Assembly (NCBI GenBank): GCA_019426215.1
Contig: CM033391.1
Span: 4,576,708 to 4,640,707, forward strand
Reading direction: 5' to 3'
Source: Buddleja alternifolia
Lineage: Eukaryota > Streptophyta > Magnoliopsida > Lamiales > Scrophulariaceae
Length of the DNA: 64,000 nt
Shown: piece after piece, positions 60,643 to 64,000 of the stretch
Position numbering within the stretch: the first letter of the stretch is position 1
Layout: each line of letters starts with the position of its first letter
The notes under the pieces: generated by a model
Told to the model about the DNA's origin: nothing
What the model saw: the letters and a program-made list of their open reading frames with translations, nothing else
Databases searched by the model: none
Made by a program: the position numbers and the translations under genes

Positions 60643-61424
60643 GGAAAAATTTTATTTTTGGTCCTTCACTTATACACCAATTTCGGTTTTGGTCTCCCAG
60701 CTATCCGACTCATCTAATTGACCCATAACTTATCTCTATTTCATCACTTTTGGTCCTTCCGTCAATTCCTCCGTCAAATAGTTAACGGAAGGCCAATTTT
60801 CCCTCCAAAAAGCACGATTTTGGTGCCAAAAAGTGGAATTTCAGTTTTTGTTCCTTTAAAATCATATTTTACCCCTAAAAATCTCATTTTCACCAATACC
60901 TAAACACCAAAAATGAGCTATTCATCATCTTCACCCTCAAATTCTCGTTCTTCTTTCAATAATTCATGGTCAACACCAACATATTACTGAAAAGTCAACT
61001 AAAATGCAGAAAATGTGGTGCGCAAGGGCATAATCAAAGTACTTGTGGCAAAGAGCAGGAGAACAAATGGTGTTTCACAAACCAATCCAACTGAAAGTGC
61101 AAGTGAGAATGAGAGTGAGAATGAGAATTTGAGGTTGAAGATGATGAGTAGCTCATTTTTTGTGTTTAGGTGTTGGAGAAAATGGATTTTTTTGGGGTAA
61201 AATCTGATTTTAAACAAAAAAAAACTGAAATTTGACTTTTATGCCAAAATCGTGAGTTTTGGAGGGAAAATTGGCTCTCCGTTAATTATTAGACAGAGGA
61301 GTTGACAGAGGGACCAAAATTGATGAAATTGAGATAAGTTAGGGGTCAATTAGATGAGTGCGATATCTGGGGAACCAAAATCGGAATTAGAGTATGAGTG
61401 AGGGGCGATAATTGAAATTTTCAT
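60643..61424. mobile_element. MULE with 300-bp TIRs and a transposase zinc-knuckle relic
   Basis: The arms of about 300 bp start GGAAAAATTTTATTTTTGGT and end ATTGAAATTTTCA. TTTAATACT is duplicated exactly at 60634-60642 and 61425-61433. The 120-bp centre encodes KCRKCGAQGHNQSTCGK, a CX2CX4HX4C knuckle like the one ending plant MuDR-type transposases. The element therefore seems to be an internal deletion of an autonomous MULE that kept its C-terminus. Confidence 0.88.
61005..61046 (+). pseudogene. CCHC zinc-knuckle relic of MULE transposase
   Basis: Cys codons at 61005, 61014 and 61044 and a His codon at 61029 give CX2CX4HX4C. A stop follows within about 20 codons. This is the expected end of a MULE transposase reading frame. 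Confidence 0.65.
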
Positions 61425-61839
61425 TTTAATACTCATATAAATAATTTTTTCAATGATAGTCATCAAACATGAATTGAACTTTTAACTTTGTATACTATAA
61501 ATATCTAAATTATATAAGGATACATATATATAATATTTGATTTTTTTTAATCTACATAATTAATATCACGTGCCATGACACGGTTTCGCTAGTTTTTTTT
61601 AATATTATACAATACTTTTTGGGATTAAATAGGAAAAGAGATAATATTTTCAGTCTTTTCTTAAAAATTAAAACATAAAAGTAAACAAATGACAAATAAA
61701 TTTAAATAACTAGACAATTTAATTTATGTCAAAAAAATTATTTTTAAATAATATACATGTATCATCAATGTGTCATATCCTAAAATTTCGAGATATGCCA
61801 TATTTGTATGACTGTCATATTGTATCTGTATCATGGCTT

Positions 61840-62385
61840 TGAAAACCGGACCGGACTGGCAGGTCCGATCGGTTAAAACCGGAACCGGCCACTTATCCGG
61901 TCCGGTTATGCGAAAAAAACGTTCAGGGGTCAAAATCGGTCAAAACAGCTCAGAACCGCGGTTCAACCGGTTAGAACCGGTTAAACTGAGCGATTTTGAA
62001 AATTAATGAAATTCAACCTTTTAAATTCTAAAAATCTGAAATTGACCCCTTTAAAATCTAAAAATTTGCAATTGGCCCCCCAAAATATAGGAAATGCGTT
62101 TATTTTTTCATATTTTCATATATATATATATATAGGAAATACATATTTTTTTTCATATTTTTATATTTTATATATTTAATAATATATTAATTATTATTTA
62201 TTGCATAATTATGACGTCACCGGTTCGACCCCGGTTGACCCGACGGTTGAACCGGTGACCCGTGACACGGTCACTTTTTTGGTTCGCTGTTCGGTCCGAT
62301 TTACAGAACACTGATCCGTCTATCATTGAAATTAACTGGCCGACCCAGATAACTATCTACCAAAATTTTGAACCACTGAGAAAAC
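61840..62385. mobile_element. hAT-like CCGG-rich foldback element
   Basis: CATGGCTTTGAAAACCGG near the left and CAAAATTTTGAACCACTG at the right are inverted, hAT-like ends. The subterminal regions are dense in AACCGGT/ACCGGTT. No clean 8-bp duplication was found, so limits are approximate. It is non-coding and adjoins the CSLA exons. Confidence 0.55.
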
Positions 62386-62503
62386 TTGAAAAGAAGGAAA
62401 AAAGCAGCTGATAATGGAAACATTATGGTATTCCAAACCAGATATCTAATTTTGGAACTGGATTTGATTTTGTAATAAGATTAGAAACACTTATGATGCA
62501 TAC

Positions 62504-62890
62504 CTTAATGACAACATTAGTAGAATCATCAAGTACTTGAATCACTAGCCTATCAACAGGCCATGAAAGATTATAACTTTTTCATTGTAAAAAATAAAAA
62601 ATAAATAATTAACCTCAATTTCATTGTAAATAGGTATTTGAACAAGAACCATTGGCAAATCCAAATCACCACATTTCCTTGGCTTAAATTTCTATCTTTT
62701 CTGAGGTTTTTTTCGAAAGAGCAAGAAACATAACGTGAACCCACTCAATAAACAACAATAACGAACAAATCAAACAAATGTTGAGTGAAAATCTCAATAA
62801 TGGGATTATAAATGAAGCTTATATTATCTCCCATAATGGCCCAATTTTCCCTTTGATTTCTGCTGTCGATCCATATACCCAATCTAATAC
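62504..62890 (-). pseudogene. CSLA: CSLA pseudogene, 5' exons
   Basis: The exon at about 62890-62614 encodes the CSLA N-terminus: IKGKIGPLWEII, a stop, then ASFIIPLLRFSLNICLICSL (first membrane segment), and finally LPMVLVQIPIYNEIE before a GT donor. Its frame is broken near 62,690. The next exon (about 62575-62504) reads LSWPVDRLVIQVLDDSTN and ends VVIK at a GTATGC donor, phase 0. It holds the first GT2 Asp pair. The usual VYQLSIGAAC piece at the start of this exon is missing and its acceptor is not recognisable. The next family residues occur at 6124 (DMIEKECIKW), so both blocks fit one gene. No start codon was identified. Confidence 0.85.
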
Positions 62891-63135
62891 TATATAACTT
62901 TTTGATTGAACTTCAGATAGTTTTTCTTTGAAGAAAATCAATGTGTAAATTTGCTCTTTTTGTATCTCAATGTGTTGAATTTGAAAACAATGTAAATGGG
63001 ATAGGAGAGAAGAAATTTAACTTCATATTATCTGCTCTCTGCCTTTTCAGTTTGAGGAATGCGGCACTGTGAGAGACAGAGGAGTTGAGAGAGAGTGGAG
63101 AGTCGAAGAAATGAAAAGTTTATATATAGTATATA

Positions 63136-63802
63136 GGGAGAATTGCAAATTTAGTCCTAAATGATACGAGTCATTGTAACTTTGGTTTCAATATTTACGC
63201 AATGGATAAATGTGTCCATATGTTATAAAAAGTTTCAAAATTATTGCACCTCACGCACATCACTTGCCATCAGTTTATGGGATACAAAAATACTTTTAAA
63301 ATACAAATAAAAAATAAAAAACTACAAATTATTTATAAAAGAAAAAATGTGGGAAGAAGAAGACCAAACGCGCTTATCCCACATTGTACCACCGCCACCG
63401 AAGTAAAAAAGGTGGTGTGATGGAGGACCGATAGAGATGCGATTTCAGGTGTGATGGAGGTGAGATTCAAATGGTGGAGGATCAATGGTGGTGCTGTGGA
63501 GGAGAGGACTGTTGGTGGCGCTATGGAGGGGGTAGGCCGACGGGGTTGAGATTAGGGATGGAGGGATAATAATTTTTTATTTATTTTTTCTCTTTAAGAT
63601 GAAAAATTCTAGACCTTTGATGATATGTATATCTAACTGCTCAAATACGTGAGTAACACATGCTTTTTTCCATCCACATTTCGATGGCTTGGACCAAAAT
63701 TATAATTTTTTGAATTCCGAGGGAATAATTTTTCAATCCCGTAAATCCTGGGACCAAAGTTCAATGGTTCATATCGTATGTGACTAAAATTGCGATTCTC
63801 GT
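63136..63802. mobile_element. MULE-like element upstream of CSLA
   Basis: GGGAGAATTGCAAATTTAGT pairs with ACTAAAATTGCGATTCTCG over about 100 bp. AT-rich flanks make the duplication unclear. The interior at 63,390-63,560 is unusually GC-rich (GGTGGTG-type), which may be captured genic DNA. Confidence 0.6.
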
Positions 63803-64000
63803 TAATATATATTTGGTGTAATTGAGGGGCTGTTTGGTTTAATTAAGGGATTATTTGGGGACTTAATCTGTTTCATTGTTTTTGAGTGATCAACTACTCA
63901 CGTTCTGTGAGTCCATGTGGGCGCCTAAACATGGGTCTTGTAAGAGATTCTCCATTTCTTTCTTTTTCATTCTTTTCTTCGTTGAAGCATCACTAAATAT
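63767..64000. repeat. Direct repeat of 14,273-14,500, runs off the window
   Basis: Sequence from CATATCGTATGTGACTAAAA to the window end matches 14,273-14,500 with small differences, in the same orientation. It includes the right end of the MULE at 63,136-63,802 and its flank. Confidence 0.88.

Larger units (their letters stand above)
56129..61592 (+). mobile_element. Candidate Helitron 2
   Basis: The 5' terminus TCTATTCTATTATAAAAATA follows an A and matches the 5' end of Helitron 1. The 3' terminus has the palindrome CGTGCCATGACACG and then GTTTCGCTAG followed by T, the canonical A^T insertion. Whether the two ends belong to one element is inference. Inside are a minus-strand LINE and two MULE parts, but no RepHel. 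Confidence 0.5.

Noticed and set aside
62504..62890. A second, independent CSLA gene
   Set aside because: No exon is shared with the 1.6-6.1 kb block, and the splice phase fits directly, so one split gene is simpler.

Overview
The window is plant nuclear DNA, probably from a eudicot. It is AT-rich and dominated by plant-type transposons: Copia, Ty3/Gypsy of Athila and Tat type, L1-like LINEs, MULEs, hATs, a CACTA element, Helitrons and SINEs. It also holds an integrated pararetrovirus. I see no intact, expressed-looking gene. Nearly every coding stretch is broken.

The only host gene I recognise is a dead cellulose-synthase-like A (CSLA, glucomannan 4-beta-mannosyltransferase) gene on the minus strand. 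Its last seven exons lie at 1,570-6,124 and its first two recognisable exons at 62,504-62,890. The two blocks share no exon and meet at a phase-0 splice junction. The simplest reading is one gene whose intron has grown to about 56 kb by repeated insertion. The gene carries two single-base frameshifts, a stop at 3,320-3,322 and further stops in the first exon. The QxxRW motif has lost both its first Q and its W.

Layout. 1-600: a 62-bp tandem repeat and a near-perfect hairpin of about 356 bp. 1,570-6,124: CSLA 3' exons with small DNA transposons in the introns. 6,257-10,560: a MULE MITE and a 3.7-kb long-TIR MULE with nested insertions. 10,570-14,272: a 5'-truncated Copia with a 3' LTR. 15,303-22,733: three splice-compatible exon fragments of an unidentified gene, separated by a Ty3 LTR, a GC-rich hAT MITE, a SINE and a Helitron. 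23,842-26,161: a Tat-type Ty3 LTR plus gag. 26,162-56,128: a rearranged tandem endogenous pararetrovirus, cut up by hAT, CACTA, Copia, MULE, LINE and solo-LTR insertions. 56,129-61,592: a candidate second Helitron containing a minus-strand LINE and MULE sequences. 61,840-64,000: a hAT-like element, the CSLA 5' exons, another MULE and a segment duplicated from 14.27 kb.

The insertions can be ordered from target-site duplications. An Athila-type element sits in the LTR of a small non-autonomous LTR element (X). X sits in a SIRE-like Copia (Y), Y in the LTR of another Copia (Z), Z in the pararetrovirus, and the pararetrovirus inside the CSLA intron. Second copies of the viral leader elsewhere in the window act as empty-site references for several of these events.
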